Origin: Zychaea mexicana
Taxonomy: Eukaryota > Mucoromycota > Mucoromycetes > Mucorales > Lichtheimiaceae
Assembly: GCF_025766255.1 (NCBI RefSeq)
Contig: NW_026516685.1
Coordinates: 186,001-250,000 of the forward strand
Direction of reading: 5' to 3'
DNA: 64,000 bases
The notes below the pieces were generated by a model. It made no database searches. It had not been told where the DNA came from and worked only from the letters and a program-made list of their open reading frames with translations. The position numbers and the translations under genes are program-made. This document shows, one piece after another, positions 1-11,600 of the stretch; the first letter of the stretch is position 1, and every line of letters starts with the position of its first letter.

Positions 1-2529
1 CTGCGTAACATTGAATACGAGTCGGTGTACAACGGATGGATTTCACAGTTCAATCCCATCCAGACGCAAGTTTTCAACACACTGTACACTACGGACGACA
101 ATGTGTTCATTGGCGCACCTACAGGCAGTGGCAAGACAGTATGTGCCGAGTTTGCACTGATGCGTCTGTGGAGCAAGGAAGAAGAAGGATCGCGATGTGT
201 ATATGTGGCGCCATACCAAGAGATTGTCAACGAACGCGTGGCACAATGGCAAAAGAAGTTTGGCAACGTGGGTGGCGGCAAGGAAGTTGTTGCATTGACT
301 GGCGAAACGAGCGCGGATCTCAAATTGCTGGAACGTGGTGATGTGATCTGCTGCACACCAACACAGTGGGATGTGATTTCCCGACGATGGAAGCAACGCA
401 AGAACGTACAGAACGTCAGCCTGTTCGTTGCTGACGAGATGCATGTTATTGGCGATGAAGAAGTGGGTCCAACATACGAAGCGATTGTTTCGCGTATGCG
501 ATATATCGCCTCGCAGACACAGCGACCGATCCGCGTTGTGGCTCTCAGCACCTCGGTAGCCAACGCTCGCGACTTGGGCGAGTGGTTAGGAGCAACATCA
601 CACTCTGTATTCAACTTCCATCCGTCCGTACGACCGGTGCCGCTCGAGATTCACATCCAGAGCTACAATATCCCACACTTTGCATCGCTGATGATGGCTA
701 TGGCTAAGCCAACTTACTTGGCAATCACCACGCATTCGGCTGAAAAGCCTGCCATCGTGTTTGTGCCGTCGCGCAAGCAGTGTCGGTTGACAGCGTTCGA
801 TATCATTACATACTGTGTCGGTGATGACCAAGCAACACGCTTTTTGAAGTGCAAGGAAGAGGAAATTGAGCCATTGTTGGAGCGTGTTCAAGACAAGAAC
901 TTGGTGGAAGCTCTTCGACACGGAATTGGCTACTATCACGAAGCATTGACCAAGCAAGACAAGCGAGTTGTGGAGCAGTTGTACGAGTCGGGCGCTATTC
1001 AGGTGATTGTTGCATCGCGCGATACCTGCTGGGGCATTCCAATGAACTCGCATATGGTGGTGGTGATGGGCACACAACACTTTGAAGGCAAGGAGCATCG
1101 ATATGTCGACTACTCCATGAAGGATGTATTGCAAATGATGGGACGGGCATGTCGACCGCGCGATGACGACACTGGCAAGTGTGTCTTGATGTGCCAAGCC
1201 AACAAGAAGGAATACTACAAGAAGTTTTTGTTCGAGGCTGTTCCGATTGAATCGCATTTGGATCAAGCACTGCATGATCAATTTAATGCCGAAATTGTGA
1301 CCAAGACCATTGAAAACAAGCAAGAAGCAGTCGATATTCTTACATGGACGCTGATGTACCGTCGCATGGCACACAACCCCAACTACTATGGTTTGTCTGG
1401 CACAACTCACCGTCACCTGTCAGATCATTTGTCAGAACTTGTCGAAAATACACTCAACGACTTGCAAGAGACCAAGTGTATCACGATCGAAGATGAGATG
1501 GACGTCAGCCCGCTCAACCTCGGTATGATCGCTGCTTACTACAACATCAACTATACCACCGTCGACATGTTTAGCGTCAGCTTGAAGAACACAACCAAGA
1601 TCAAGGGCTTGTTGGAAATCGTTGCCTCGGCTACCGAGTTTGACAACATTCCGATCCGACACCATGAAGACGGCATTTTACAACGCATCTATGGACGACT
1701 TCCATCCAAACTGGCACAACCCAAATTCAACACACCAAGAATCAAGACAAATATCCTGCTTCAGGCACACTTTTCTCGCCTGCAGCTGCCCCCAGATCTC
1801 CAATCTGACCAGTCGCTCATTTTGAGCCGGTTGATTCCGCTTATCCAAGCGTGCGTTGATGTCATCTCTTCAAATGGTTGGTTATCCCCAGCCCTGGCGT
1901 CTATGGAACTGGCGCAAATGTGTGTACAGGCCATGTGGGATCGTGATTCGCCACTGAAGCAGGTGCCCTACTTTACAAGCGATGTGATCAAGCGATGTGA
2001 GGAGAACGAGGTCGAGTCCGTGTTCGATATCATGGAAATGGAGGACGATGTACGAAACGACGTGTTGCGCATGGATGGCCGCAAGCTGCGCGAAGTAGCC
2101 AACTTTGTCAACCGATATCCTAATGTTGAAGTCGGTTTCGATATCGCTGATCCAGACTCGGTTGCCGCTGGCGGTGTCGTAAACGTCAAGTTCCAATTGG
2201 AACGCGAGCATGACGACGAGGACGAACAAGAACTTGGCCCTGTAATTGCACCCTACTTCCCACAAAAGAAGGATGAAGGCTGGTGGATCGTCATTGGCGA
2301 CACCGCAACAAAGACCTTGCTGGCCATCAAGCGTGTTACCCTTGCACACAAGTTGACGGTCAAGCTGGACTTCATTGCACCCAAGGCTGGCAAGCATACG
2401 CTCAAGGTTTACTTGATGTCGGATAGTTACAACGGATGCGATCAAGAATTAGATATGGATCTAAATGTTGCTGAGGGTGAAAGCAGCGATGAGGACAGCG
2501 ATGAAGATATGGACGAAAATGAAGAGTAG
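1..2529 (+). CDS. BRR2: Pre-mRNA splicing helicase BRR2, C-terminal part (5' cut by window edge)
   Basis: The frame is open from base 1, so this is the 3' part of a larger gene; 842 codons are visible. The first residues lead into a complete second Ski2-like helicase cassette: Walker [10 protein letters not shown] at about residues 38-46, motif II DEMH at about 145, motif VI near [10 protein letters not shown], then a Sec63-type C-terminal region and a strongly acidic tail ([15 protein letters not shown]). In BRR2 the C-terminal cassette is a regulatory pseudo-helicase and its motif II departs from canonical DExH, as seen here. The family protein is about 2,100-2,200 residues, so more than half lies outside the window. 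BRR2 unwinds U4/U6 in the U5 snRNP during spliceosome activation. Codon use favours G/C at third positions, unlike the central A/T-rich region. SLH1/ASCC3 was considered as an alternative; the acidic tail and overall pattern favour BRR2, without a database search. Confidence 0.88.
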   Translation: MRNIEYESVYNGWISQFNPIQTQVFNTLYTTDDNVFIGAPTGSGKTVCAEFALMRLWSKEEEGSRCVYVAPYQEIVNERVAQWQKKFGNVGGGKEVVALTGETSADLKLLERGDVICCTPTQWDVISRRWKQRKNVQNVSLFVADEMHVIGDEEVGPTYEAIVSRMRYIASQTQRPIRVVALSTSVANARDLGEWLGATSHSVFNFHPSVRPVPLEIHIQSYNIPHFASLMMAMAKPTYLAITTHSAEKPAIVFVPSRKQCRLTAFDIITYCVGDDQATRFLKCKEEEIEPLLERVQDKNLVEALRHGIGYYHEALTKQDKRVVEQLYESGAIQVIVASRDTCWGIPMNSHMVVVMGTQHFEGKEHRYVDYSMKDVLQMMGRACRPRDDDTGKCVLMCQANKKEYYKKFLFEAVPIESHLDQALHDQFNAEIVTKTIENKQEAVDILTWTLMYRRMAHNPNYYGLSGTTHRHLSDHLSELVENTLNDLQETKCITIEDEMDVSPLNLGMIAAYYNINYTTVDMFSVSLKNTTKIKGLLEIVASATEFDNIPIRHHEDGILQRIYGRLPSKLAQPKFNTPRIKTNILLQAHFSRLQLPPDLQSDQSLILSRLIPLIQACVDVISSNGWLSPALASMELAQMCVQAMWDRDSPLKQVPYFTSDVIKRCEENEVESVFDIMEMEDDVRNDVLRMDGRKLREVANFVNRYPNVEVGFDIADPDSVAAGGVVNVKFQLEREHDDEDEQELGPVIAPYFPQKKDEGWWIVIGDTATKTLLAIKRVTLAHKLTVKLDFIAPKAGKHTLKVYLMSDSYNGCDQELDMDLNVAEGESSDEDSDEDMDENEE

Positions 2530-3012
2530 ACTTTTTATTATTTTTCCCTTCTTTATTTTCTTTCTTTTGTTTGTAATAAAAACTTTTTATAGTTGTTCTT
2601 TTTGTCGCATGAATCTATCGCGGAATGATAACGGTATAACTGTTTGCTTGTATTTAATGATTATGTTGTGCTCGAAAGTTGTTGTTCTTGGTATATCCAC
2701 TGCCACGGTGAGCTTAGATTTACGGAGCCATAGTGATAAACATGATGCGCTGTTCAACATGTTCACCTTGACCACTTGCTAAACTGCGGATATTTGTAAT
2801 CTTTCCAATCGTACCGCCTGTAAGTCTAGCGTTCTCCAAGGTCCCAAAGTGAGCCTAATATTTGTCGTGAATAGCTCTTCTTTAAGAGCTTAGCTGTTAT
2901 TGTTGTTTGCCTACCAGACCTAAAGTAATTGACATGTCGCACAAGCATCAGGTGCTGTGTAGCCAAAACAAAAATTTTTCCCTTTACCCTAGCTTTTTCT
3001 CAACTACACATC
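2530..3012. other. Intergenic region between BRR2 and FOL1
   Basis: Contains the BRR2 3' untranslated region (T-rich run and AATAAA-like sequence near 2574-2580) and the FOL1 promoter. No coding-like frame seen. Confidence 0.6.
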
Positions 3013-5268
3013 ATGGAGAGAGATGAACCGCGACATTTGGACAAGATTCTCATCAAGAATCTGGTTCTTAAGAACGTAACTGGTGTCGACTCGTGGCAAC
3101 GCTTAAAGTCACAGCCTGTGGTGATCAATGTGTGGCTCTATACGGACATTACTGCTGCTGGCAATTCAGATCACGTTACAAGCTCGATCCACTATGGCCA
3201 TGTTACCAAAGCCATTTCCAAGCTGACTGAAACCGGCACCTTCAAGTCGATAGAAGAATTAGGTCATGCGATTCTGCGTCTCTGCTGTGTCGATTTCGAT
3301 GCCGTACGAACAATGGTCAAGGTCGAACAACCCAAGGCGCTTTTGCATGCTGCAGCAGCTGGTGTCCAACTATCGCGCACCAAACAAGACTTTGAAGGCA
3401 TCACTGATAAGCAGCAACAAACCACGGGCGATGCATCTGGTTTGGGCAAGGATGATATTGTCTTTGTCAAGGACTTGCGGCTCTCGACAATCATTGGTGT
3501 GAACCCATGGGAACGCGAGGAAAAGCAAGTAGTGGTTGTTAATCTGACCGTGTACCCATCCAAACTGTTGGCCGACGAGTCGAGCAAGTCGCACCATATG
3601 CGTACTATGGTACGTACTTTGACACGATATATTGAGTCGTCCGGGTACAAGACTGTTGAAGCATTTGCCGTTGCTCTTGCGCGTATCGCCATTGAAAAAT
3701 GCCATGTCAACAAGATTCGCGTGCGACTGGAAAAACCCAGCGCTATTTTGTTTGCCGATGCATCCGGTATTGAAGTGACCCGCGATCGCACATGGTTGAA
3801 CCAGGTTTTGGAACAAGAGAGAAAGGCCAACCGCGTGTTTGCTCATCACCAACAAAGCGACGCTGTCGGCAAAGAAGTACCCGCAACCTATACGCAAATC
3901 GCCTATATTGCGCTTGGCAGCAACGTTGGCGACCGCGTGAAAAACCTGTACACTGCGTTGGACATGCTCGAGAGTGATTGTAGTTCTGTAGTCTTGGATA
4001 CGAGTTTCTTGTACGAAACACCGCCCATGTACTACATCGAGCAACCTGCTTTCTTAAACGCTGTGTGCAAGATTGCTACCTGCTTGGAGCCCCAGCAGTT
4101 GCTGGAACGACTAAAGCACGTCGAATCAGCACTTGGTCGCGAGGCCAGTTTCCGCAATGCACCTCGACCTGTCGATCTCGATATCCTGTTTTACAATGAT
4201 CTTGTCATGGAAACCGATACATTGACGATCCCACACATCGGTATCCAGGAGCGTGAGTTTGTTCTCTGGCCCTTGTGCGACATTGCTAAGGATATGGAGC
4301 ATCCGAAATTGTACAAGACGTGCGGCCAGCTTTTGTCGCAATTGCTCAAGGTCTCTGCCGAAACCGACAGTGGCCCACAGCAGATTGATAAAGTGATTCC
4401 TATCCAGCAGAACCAGTCGTGGAAGTGGAAAACCAAGACGTACATTATGGGTATTCTCAATACGACGCCAGACAGTTTCTCGGATGGCGGCAGCTATGTG
4501 GATGTGGACAAGGCCGTGGCAGCTGCTGAACGCATGAAAGAAGAAGGCGCAGATATCATTGATGTCGGTGGCATGTCGACACGTCCAGGTGCAGACGACC
4601 AGTTTCCCGAAGAAGAAGAAATCAGTCGTGTGGTGCCAGTGATCAAGAAACTGCGCGAGCGTGGATTCGATCTGCCCATTTCAATCGATACCTTCCGTGC
4701 TTCTGTGGCTGAAGCTGCTGTTAAAGCTGGCGCTACACTCATCAACGATATCAGCGGTGGTGCACGCGATCCCAATATGCTGTCAGTCATGGCCAAGACC
4801 AAGGTACCCGTGTGCTTGATGCACATGCGTGGTGACGCCAAGACCATGATGTCCCAGGACAATGTAAAATACGAAAACGATGATGTGGTGGAAGATGTTA
4901 CTCGTCAGCTCCATACGCTTGTCCAAAACGCATTGGCAGCCGGTGTGTATCGGTGGAACCTCATCATTGATCCAGGTTTGGGCTTCGCAAAGACTGCTAA
5001 ACACGACATTGAAATTTTGCGTCGCTTGGGTGATATGGTACAAGGCACCGACTCTGTGTTGGATGGCTTCCCTTCGTTGATGGGCCCGAGTCGCAAGAAG
5101 TTTATTGGCAACTTGACTGGTGTCCAAGAAGCCGACAAGCGTTCTTTCGGCACTGCGGGTGCAGTTGCGGCTAGCATTGCGGGCGGCGCGAATATTCTTC
5201 GTGTGCATGACGTTCGTCCCATGTGGGAAGTTACCCAAGTTTGCGATTCCATCTGGAGACGAAACTAA
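3013..5268 (+). CDS. FOL1: Trifunctional folate synthesis protein FOL1 (DHNA/HPPK/DHPS)
   Basis: Single exon, 751 aa. The open frame extends upstream to 2929, but the first in-frame ATG is at 3013 (MERDEPRHLDK), so that start is chosen. Domains in order: two tandem dihydroneopterin aldolase repeats (about 10-125 and 145-265), 6-hydroxymethyl-7,8-dihydropterin pyrophosphokinase (about 293-430; IALGSNVGDR and RPVDLDILFYND motifs), and dihydropteroate synthase (about 476-748; GILNTTPDSFSDGG and a GPSRKKFIG loop). The three activities turn 7,8-dihydroneopterin into 7,8-dihydropteroate for folate synthesis. The fused two-DHNA-HPPK-DHPS layout is the normal fungal one (for example Saccharomyces Fol1), and the family's usual placement is mitochondrial. 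No presequence is obvious after the chosen start. DHPS is the sulfonamide target. Confidence 0.96.
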   Translation: MERDEPRHLDKILIKNLVLKNVTGVDSWQRLKSQPVVINVWLYTDITAAGNSDHVTSSIHYGHVTKAISKLTETGTFKSIEELGHAILRLCCVDFDAVRTMVKVEQPKALLHAAAAGVQLSRTKQDFEGITDKQQQTTGDASGLGKDDIVFVKDLRLSTIIGVNPWEREEKQVVVVNLTVYPSKLLADESSKSHHMRTMVRTLTRYIESSGYKTVEAFAVALARIAIEKCHVNKIRVRLEKPSAILFADASGIEVTRDRTWLNQVLEQERKANRVFAHHQQSDAVGKEVPATYTQIAYIALGSNVGDRVKNLYTALDMLESDCSSVVLDTSFLYETPPMYYIEQPAFLNAVCKIATCLEPQQLLERLKHVESALGREASFRNAPRPVDLDILFYNDLVMETDTLTIPHIGIQEREFVLWPLCDIAKDMEHPKLYKTCGQLLSQLLKVSAETDSGPQQIDKVIPIQQNQSWKWKTKTYIMGILNTTPDSFSDGGSYVDVDKAVAAAERMKEEGADIIDVGGMSTRPGADDQFPEEEEISRVVPVIKKLRERGFDLPISIDTFRASVAEAAVKAGATLINDISGGARDPNMLSVMAKTKVPVCLMHMRGDAKTMMSQDNVKYENDDVVEDVTRQLHTLVQNALAAGVYRWNLIIDPGLGFAKTAKHDIEILRRLGDMVQGTDSVLDGFPSLMGPSRKKFIGNLTGVQEADKRSFGTAGAVAASIAGGANILRVHDVRPMWEVTQVCDSIWRRN

Positions 5269-5643
5269 AGTATCTCTTCTATCTCTCTGGTGTACATTTC
5301 TTACTCTTTCTTATCAGTTTCACTTACTGCTCTTCTTTTCTCATTCAATTGTTTGATATTTTCTTGTTCTCTCGCATGTATATAATTTTCAACAATTTGT
5401 ACAAATTTAAAACTTGTTCATCACTGCTTCTTTTTATTCCACTAATGGTTCAACAGCGTCAATTTATATTAAAACAAAAACACAAACCATTGCATAAACT
5501 TTGTTATACGTAGTCTGTCATTTGTATGTTTTATTAGTAATCTCATGAATTGACGCTAAGTTATCTACTTCTATTATACTACAAACACCTTTTTCGTCAA
5601 AGCTTATTTCTTGCATATGCATATATGCTACAGACCGGTTTTT
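5269..5643. other. Convergent intergenic region FOL1 / chitosanase
   Basis: T-rich 3' untranslated sequences of two convergent genes. Nothing else recognisable. Confidence 0.5.
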
Positions 5644-6969
5644 TCAAAGACATCGCCTTATATCCTTTCCATCTGCCTCATCTCCTGCGACGACCTGACC
5701 AAAGTGGGGCAGTGCCAGCGGGGCTTGTAGATCACGATTTCCATCAAAGTTATCAACCAGTGTTTGAAGATCCCATGTACGTACAGCACTTGCTGGCCAT
5801 ACGTTATCACTGTTAAACAGAGAAACTAGTGAATATAGATACACAATGAGGTCACTATAATCTTCTATGTACACTTACGGATAGCAGCACTGCAATTGTC
5901 GTCGGGTCGTCAAGAACCGCGTAAGATAGCCCTGCTCCGTTTCGTTTTCACCACGAGCGCCCGTCAATTCCAAAATACGAACCAAATTGATACGTGGTTC
6001 TACGAATTGGTATCCGTGCTGGATAATTGTATCTGCATAGAAGCTCATAAGCAAACTGCCGCTGTTGTTTCTGTAGCGAATTTTGTGGCCTCTTACCATA
6101 GAAAATAAGCTGGCCCAAAGCGCTAGTGACACCAGCACCGGCTGCAAATCTTGCACTTGGTATTAAATAGTTGTTCAAAGTCCATTGCCTTTGAAACGAC
6201 GCAAACTTTTGATCATCGCTACATGCTTCTGCTTTCCAGGAATCACAGAAGGAATCAAGTCCAGCAGTGCTTGCACGTTGCGTGATATCGCATGAGTTTA
6301 ATTGACTGATTTCACTTAGCCGGCTCAAGTGAGAAACCAGCTGGTTTTCAGGTTTGATTTCAGAGAACTCGCGTATCAGCTGGTCGGCATCGTTTGTTCC
6401 GGTCTTGATATGCATTGTTTTACAGTAGTTCAGTACATACACCTTTCTTATACACTGGCATCTTTTCTACTTACAGTGAATCCAACATATCCGCATGTGA
6501 ACCCGCGCATGTCTCCAATATCTTGACATGCTCTATAGAAACGATTAGTATGTGCCATCATCCAACAGTATTCTGATACACTTATTCCTACTATTTGTTA
6601 AAAATTATAGTGAGATGCTTACGCATATCCGAATACTTTATCGCCGTTTTCGAACACATTCGTGACCAGGCTTGCCATGCGCATTACTTTTGGATCTATC
6701 CATGTAATCTCCGGAAGTCCGCTCAAGTCATAAAAGGTATTCATGTCCTTGTCCATATCAAAGCAAAGCATATTTGTTGCAACTCCTAAAGTCGAGCCAT
6801 CAAAATTGAACTTGGAACAAGTTTGTTCGGTGATAGCGAACTCATTTTGACAGCCATCAAATGCAAACACTACTGATGTATTCGTCGCCACGAGTATAAT
6901 CGATAGCAGTAATACTATTAAAGTTGCTGACTGCTCTTGGCTATTGTTGTGTCGTTTAGTGTTTGACAT
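5644..6969 (-). CDS. GH46 chitosanase, five exons
   Basis: Exons on the minus strand: 6969-6623, 6532-6475, 6403-6097, 6032-5879, 5809-5644; the phases join to a 343-aa protein. Family 46 signatures span the introns: the catalytic Glu in VFENGDK (about residue 107), the conserved CQDIGDMRGFTCGYVGFT block holding the catalytic Asp in exon 2 (about 123), and ALGQLIFY joined to DTIIQHG across intron 3. GH46 enzymes hydrolyse beta-1,4 links in chitosan; Mucorales walls contain chitosan, so wall remodelling is a reasonable inference. Start at ATG 6969 is followed by a long hydrophobic segment (about 15-36), a signal peptide or membrane anchor. An upstream in-frame ATG at 7029 would add another hydrophobic stretch. 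The C-terminal tail after the GH46 fold is short and not recognised. Confidence 0.88.
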
Positions 6970-8634
6970 GTACAGTATTAGTATGTATGATTGTAATACT
7001 ACAGAAGATAGAAGAAGGAGAAAAAACAAAGCTCATGTCTGTAGTAAGGAGGCATTTTCTCTTTAGCATACCGTTGTTTCCGTTTTGTTTGTTTGTTTGT
7101 TTCTTCTCCTGCTTAATTTACAATAGGAAGTGACCCGTGAATTCGGAAAAGTTAGCGAGGAACATCATGTTTGTTGACAACTGTATCGTCAGTGCAAATT
7201 ACTTGCCAGTTGGCATGAAAATCAGAGCGAATCTGAACATCTGGATTGCGCTACTTGTTCTGACACCTGTATCATTCCAATTAGAAAAAATTGTAAAGAG
7301 AAGGCTATCTCTATATACAAAGAAGCAAGTGTTTTTAAATGAAAAAAATTATGGGAAATATTATATCCATATTATTCTATGTTGCGCATTTTTGCCGTTC
7401 AGTTGGGATATCAATACCTGAAAGCATGTAGTAGCAGGTACATCATGCTATAACTAAAATCTACATATCTAAACGACGTTTGCTAAAGGTATGAATGCGG
7501 ATAAAGTATCAGCAAGCCGCATGTCGCAGCGTTATTGAGTAATATGATATGTTGCGTTCCAGTCAATATCGCAGAGTCGCAAACAAAACGATTGTCTATA
7601 TTAAAGCTTAAAGAAGCATTAAAATCAATGATTCTCACCTGACCAATTTATAACATGAAAGCGAGACAAAGCAATCAACGCTAAGACTGATATACAAGAA
7701 ACAGTTGAATTATATGTATAGCAGCTCGTGGGCTCAAAGTAGTACTGTAATAACAAATTATTCGAAATCCAAATGAAATATTTTCCAGGTTTGTCCGTAA
7801 CGACACTAAATTTTGTAAGCAAGCTACGGTGCAATTTCACTAGGCCAACTACTTATAAGAGATCAAATCAGGAAGACTAGCCAAGATATTTGAAATCTGT
7901 TGCTACCGAGATTTGGCTTTAAGAGTTACAAACTAGCTATTATGGCCCAAAAAGTGACCCTATCGGCACTGAATAATATGTAAAAGATGGAGTAAATAAC
8001 CAAATAATCATGGCTGTAGGATTATGTACCAAATGTCGATTAACGCTTGGTGATGAATATATCAAGATATACCCACAAAGTTCAACAAACAAGAATAAGC
8101 ATGATCGTCGAATTGGCCATCTTTACGTGGCGATTGGACCATACTATTTCTGGAACTAGTTATCCTTTCGTGTTGCAGGTAAGATTTGTACGTAAAAAAC
8201 AGCGTTACATGGTGCTTGATAAGATGTGATTGATTGGAAAATTACAAAGGTTCCAAGATAGAAAGGTGTCGGTCATGCCATAGCCTCGCTTTACGATGGT
8301 ACTATGCTTGCACAAACCGGAGTTACAAATGGCTTTCTGCCACGAAATTCAAGCTTGCTATCGGTTCGTAACTTTGCCTAAAAGGTACACTTTTACTCTT
8401 TCAACTCTCATCGCGCGTTTTTCTGGATTCCACTGTTCTCCTTTCTTCTTTTTGTCTCATCAAGGTTTCGACATTGACAAAATAGCCGGTTTTGGTTGGA
8501 CTCTGGAAGTGTCGTAGCTTCACTATATCTGATCTTGCGCGACGTACTTCTTACCAAACGAAAAACGAACGAGTGTGTTGTTCATCTCCCCTTCTTCCTT
8601 CCCGCTCAGTTAACGACAACAACCCGTCAACATT
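6970..8634. other. Intergenic region between the divergent chitosanase and MON2 genes
   Basis: About 1.7 kb between divergent genes, holding both promoters. Short open frames (for example 7137-7421 on plus) have no recognisable family or composition and are treated as chance. A CA/CT-rich stretch lies just upstream of the MON2 start. Confidence 0.45.
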
Positions 8635-11600
8635 ATGAGCGGCTTAACAGCATTCCTACAAACCGAACTTTTATCATTATCCAGTGAAGCTCGAAGAAAA
8701 CACCCTGAAATAAAAGAAGTAAAAGTCCTTTTCATTTTCTCTTTCACCCTCTCTCTTTGGCTTCCACCAATTGGTGTTTGACACCATTTTCGTATTACCC
8801 AACCACCACACACACACGACTTGAAACAATCAGCCTAAACTAAACTTTTATATGTAAAATTTATGCAGGCTGCCGAAAGACTTAGTGCTATCCTACGAAG
8901 CTTTAAAGAACGTCCTGGTTACAATATCGCTAATGGTAATATACATCCATAATACAAATAGCTTTGCTGTTCTATTATTAATAACCACATAACCACATAT
9001 TTAATCTAGAATTATCAAAGTCGGAAGATGCATTGCGGCCGTTTGTGCTGGCCTGTGAGACAAAACAGGTGAAATTGGTTACTATTGCGATTGGGTGCAT
9101 ACAGAAGCTGATATCATTTCATGCCATACCAGAGGTAATAAAAATGTGAAAGGTAGTCAGAAGGGAAAGGAGGTATACTACAATAGGGGTTAGATGGTGC
9201 TAGTAAGTTGCTGTGGTCACGGGTTAGTATGGAAAGAGAGTAAATCTCATTCCTTATTCTTGCGTACCTGTTTATGTTAGACTTCTGTTAGGACTATACT
9301 GCGCAAATTGACGGATATCAGCGTCCATGGCGTCGAAATACAGTTAAAAATACTACAAACGGCCCTTCCGTTATTAACCAACTATCGCAGTGTACATGAT
9401 GATATCTTAGCAGAGGTATGGATTATAAATCGAAAAGATAGACATAATATTGACATGTCATGTTAAAACTATACGGGAAAGTATGCTGATTCACTTTCAT
9501 CATGGGTGGTACTATGGTGTGAATAGGCATTACTGATTTGCTTTCGTCTTCAAGACTCCAAAATCGTGGTTGTCAACAACACGGCTGCAGCGACGTTACG
9601 ACAACTGGTGATTTTTGTTTTCGATAAAGTGACACGTGAAAATGCACAGGCAGCGACGGATGATGAACCAAAGCATGGTACATATTCCGTTTGATGAGTG
9701 AGAGAAAGGAAGACAAAGAGGAGGAGCTTATGGATATGGCGATCACATATTTTAGAGGTTCAGCTCAGCTCGGGTGATTCCATCTTCTTACGTCCGTGCG
9801 CCAAAGACGCCTACTATCTGTTCCAAGATCTATGTCTGCTGACAAACAACGAGCCACCAGAATTTCTTCGCCTCAACCATCTTTCAAAAACGTTTGGTTT
9901 GGAATTGGTGGAAAGCGTTCTGACGAATCATTATACTCTATTCCGTGAGGTAAATGAGGAAAATGGGTGTGTATATGTATATGCGTCTGCATAAATGTAC
10001 GAGTATAATCTAAACAAACAAACTCCTGTAGCACAAAGAATTGAGCTCGCTGCTGCGTGAACGCGTATGCCCGTTTATAATCAAGAGTTTTTCGGAAAAA
10101 CATGAGTTTCCACAAACGATGCGGGTGACGCGGGTTGTGTACATACTAATTAAGCAGTTCAGTGAAATTTTGGCAAGTAGATTGCTAAAAAGAATAATAC
10201 ATATTGGCTTAGTTTGGATATAGATTACTAACAATAAGCACGTGTAGGTGACAGAATGTGAGATATTCTTATCCATGTTTGTCAAAATCCTTGAACCCGA
10301 AAATCCACATTGGCAGCGCGTTTTGGCAATAGAGATATTTCGGGGCGTGTGCGGGGACTCGCTCTTGCTTTGTTCAATCTATAAATGGTACGATCATCAA
10401 GGCAGCTCCACGAATGTATTTCGCGATATGATTACTGCGTTTGGGCGATTAGCTACAGAACGGCCACAGTTAATAGGCGCAACCCAGGGTGGTAGAGATA
10501 GTATCGACCACAGTTCTGGTACCAGCAGTTATACATTGCATGGTTCAAGCAGTACCACATTCACAGCCAATGAAGCCAACAGCCCGTGCCTAAGTGCTGC
10601 CGGATCCACTATGCGGATACAATGGTTTGTGCAATATTCCTAAGTGTATTTCTTTGCTACTCTCTTCTAGAGATGTTTTACTCACGTGAAGTATGGTCAC
10701 AATCTCTAGCATTGACCAACTAGACAAAGCAGATCCTCCTACTATTCCTGAAAGATACATATTCTATCTCGCCGCGGTATGTCTAAATTCTATCGCAGAC
10801 GGTTTGGCTGGCTTTGCACTTCCTCGATTTGCAACAGGCAGTGTACGAAGTCTCAGCAGCTCAACCATCAAATCAGTCGCCAGCGAACGCCAGCAGCAAA
10901 AACAACAACGAGGCAACACCCCGGACACAGCACAAGCGAATGCCGAAAATACAAAGCGAGACTTAGCGCTCATAACAGACATGGCCAATGTTGCTTGGCC
11001 TGGTCTTTTAGCAGCCATGTCATTCTATCTTTCGGCCAACCTTGACGAGGAGTTGTTTCAAAGCACCATGCGATCATACCAAAATTTTACCAATGTGTGT
11101 GGTGTTTTAGACCTTGTCGTACCACGAGATGCATTCCTGACCAACCTGTGCAAAAACGCCATCCCAGCAACACCCGTCTTGTCCTCGGGTTTATTTTCCA
11201 ACAAAAATACGGGCAGTTCGACTAGCGTGGCAACCGTCTCCACAGCCGCAACCATGGCGATTGCCTATTCAGATTTACCAGTCCAGCAGCAACAACTACT
11301 CGCGAATATTGTGCTGAGCGACAAGAATCTGTATAGCTTACGTGTTTTGCTGAATATTGCCATGTTTTTGGGTGGCGTACTGGGCTCATCATGGTATCTT
11401 ATCCTGGAAACATTACAACAAGCCGATTTCCTGCTATTTAATCGACCAACACCAAAGGGAACAGCGCCAGGGGCAAGAGAACCTGGCCCACCTAGTGTAC
11501 GCCGAACATTATCGGGCACGACAACCTCAGCTTCGACGATCGCTACACAAGCCAGTGTTGCTGCTTCAAGTAAGTTTCTTTCTCATAAAAAAAGAAAGGT

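Noticed and set aside
598..1416. Minus-strand 272-aa ORF
   Set aside because: Antisense shadow of BRR2.
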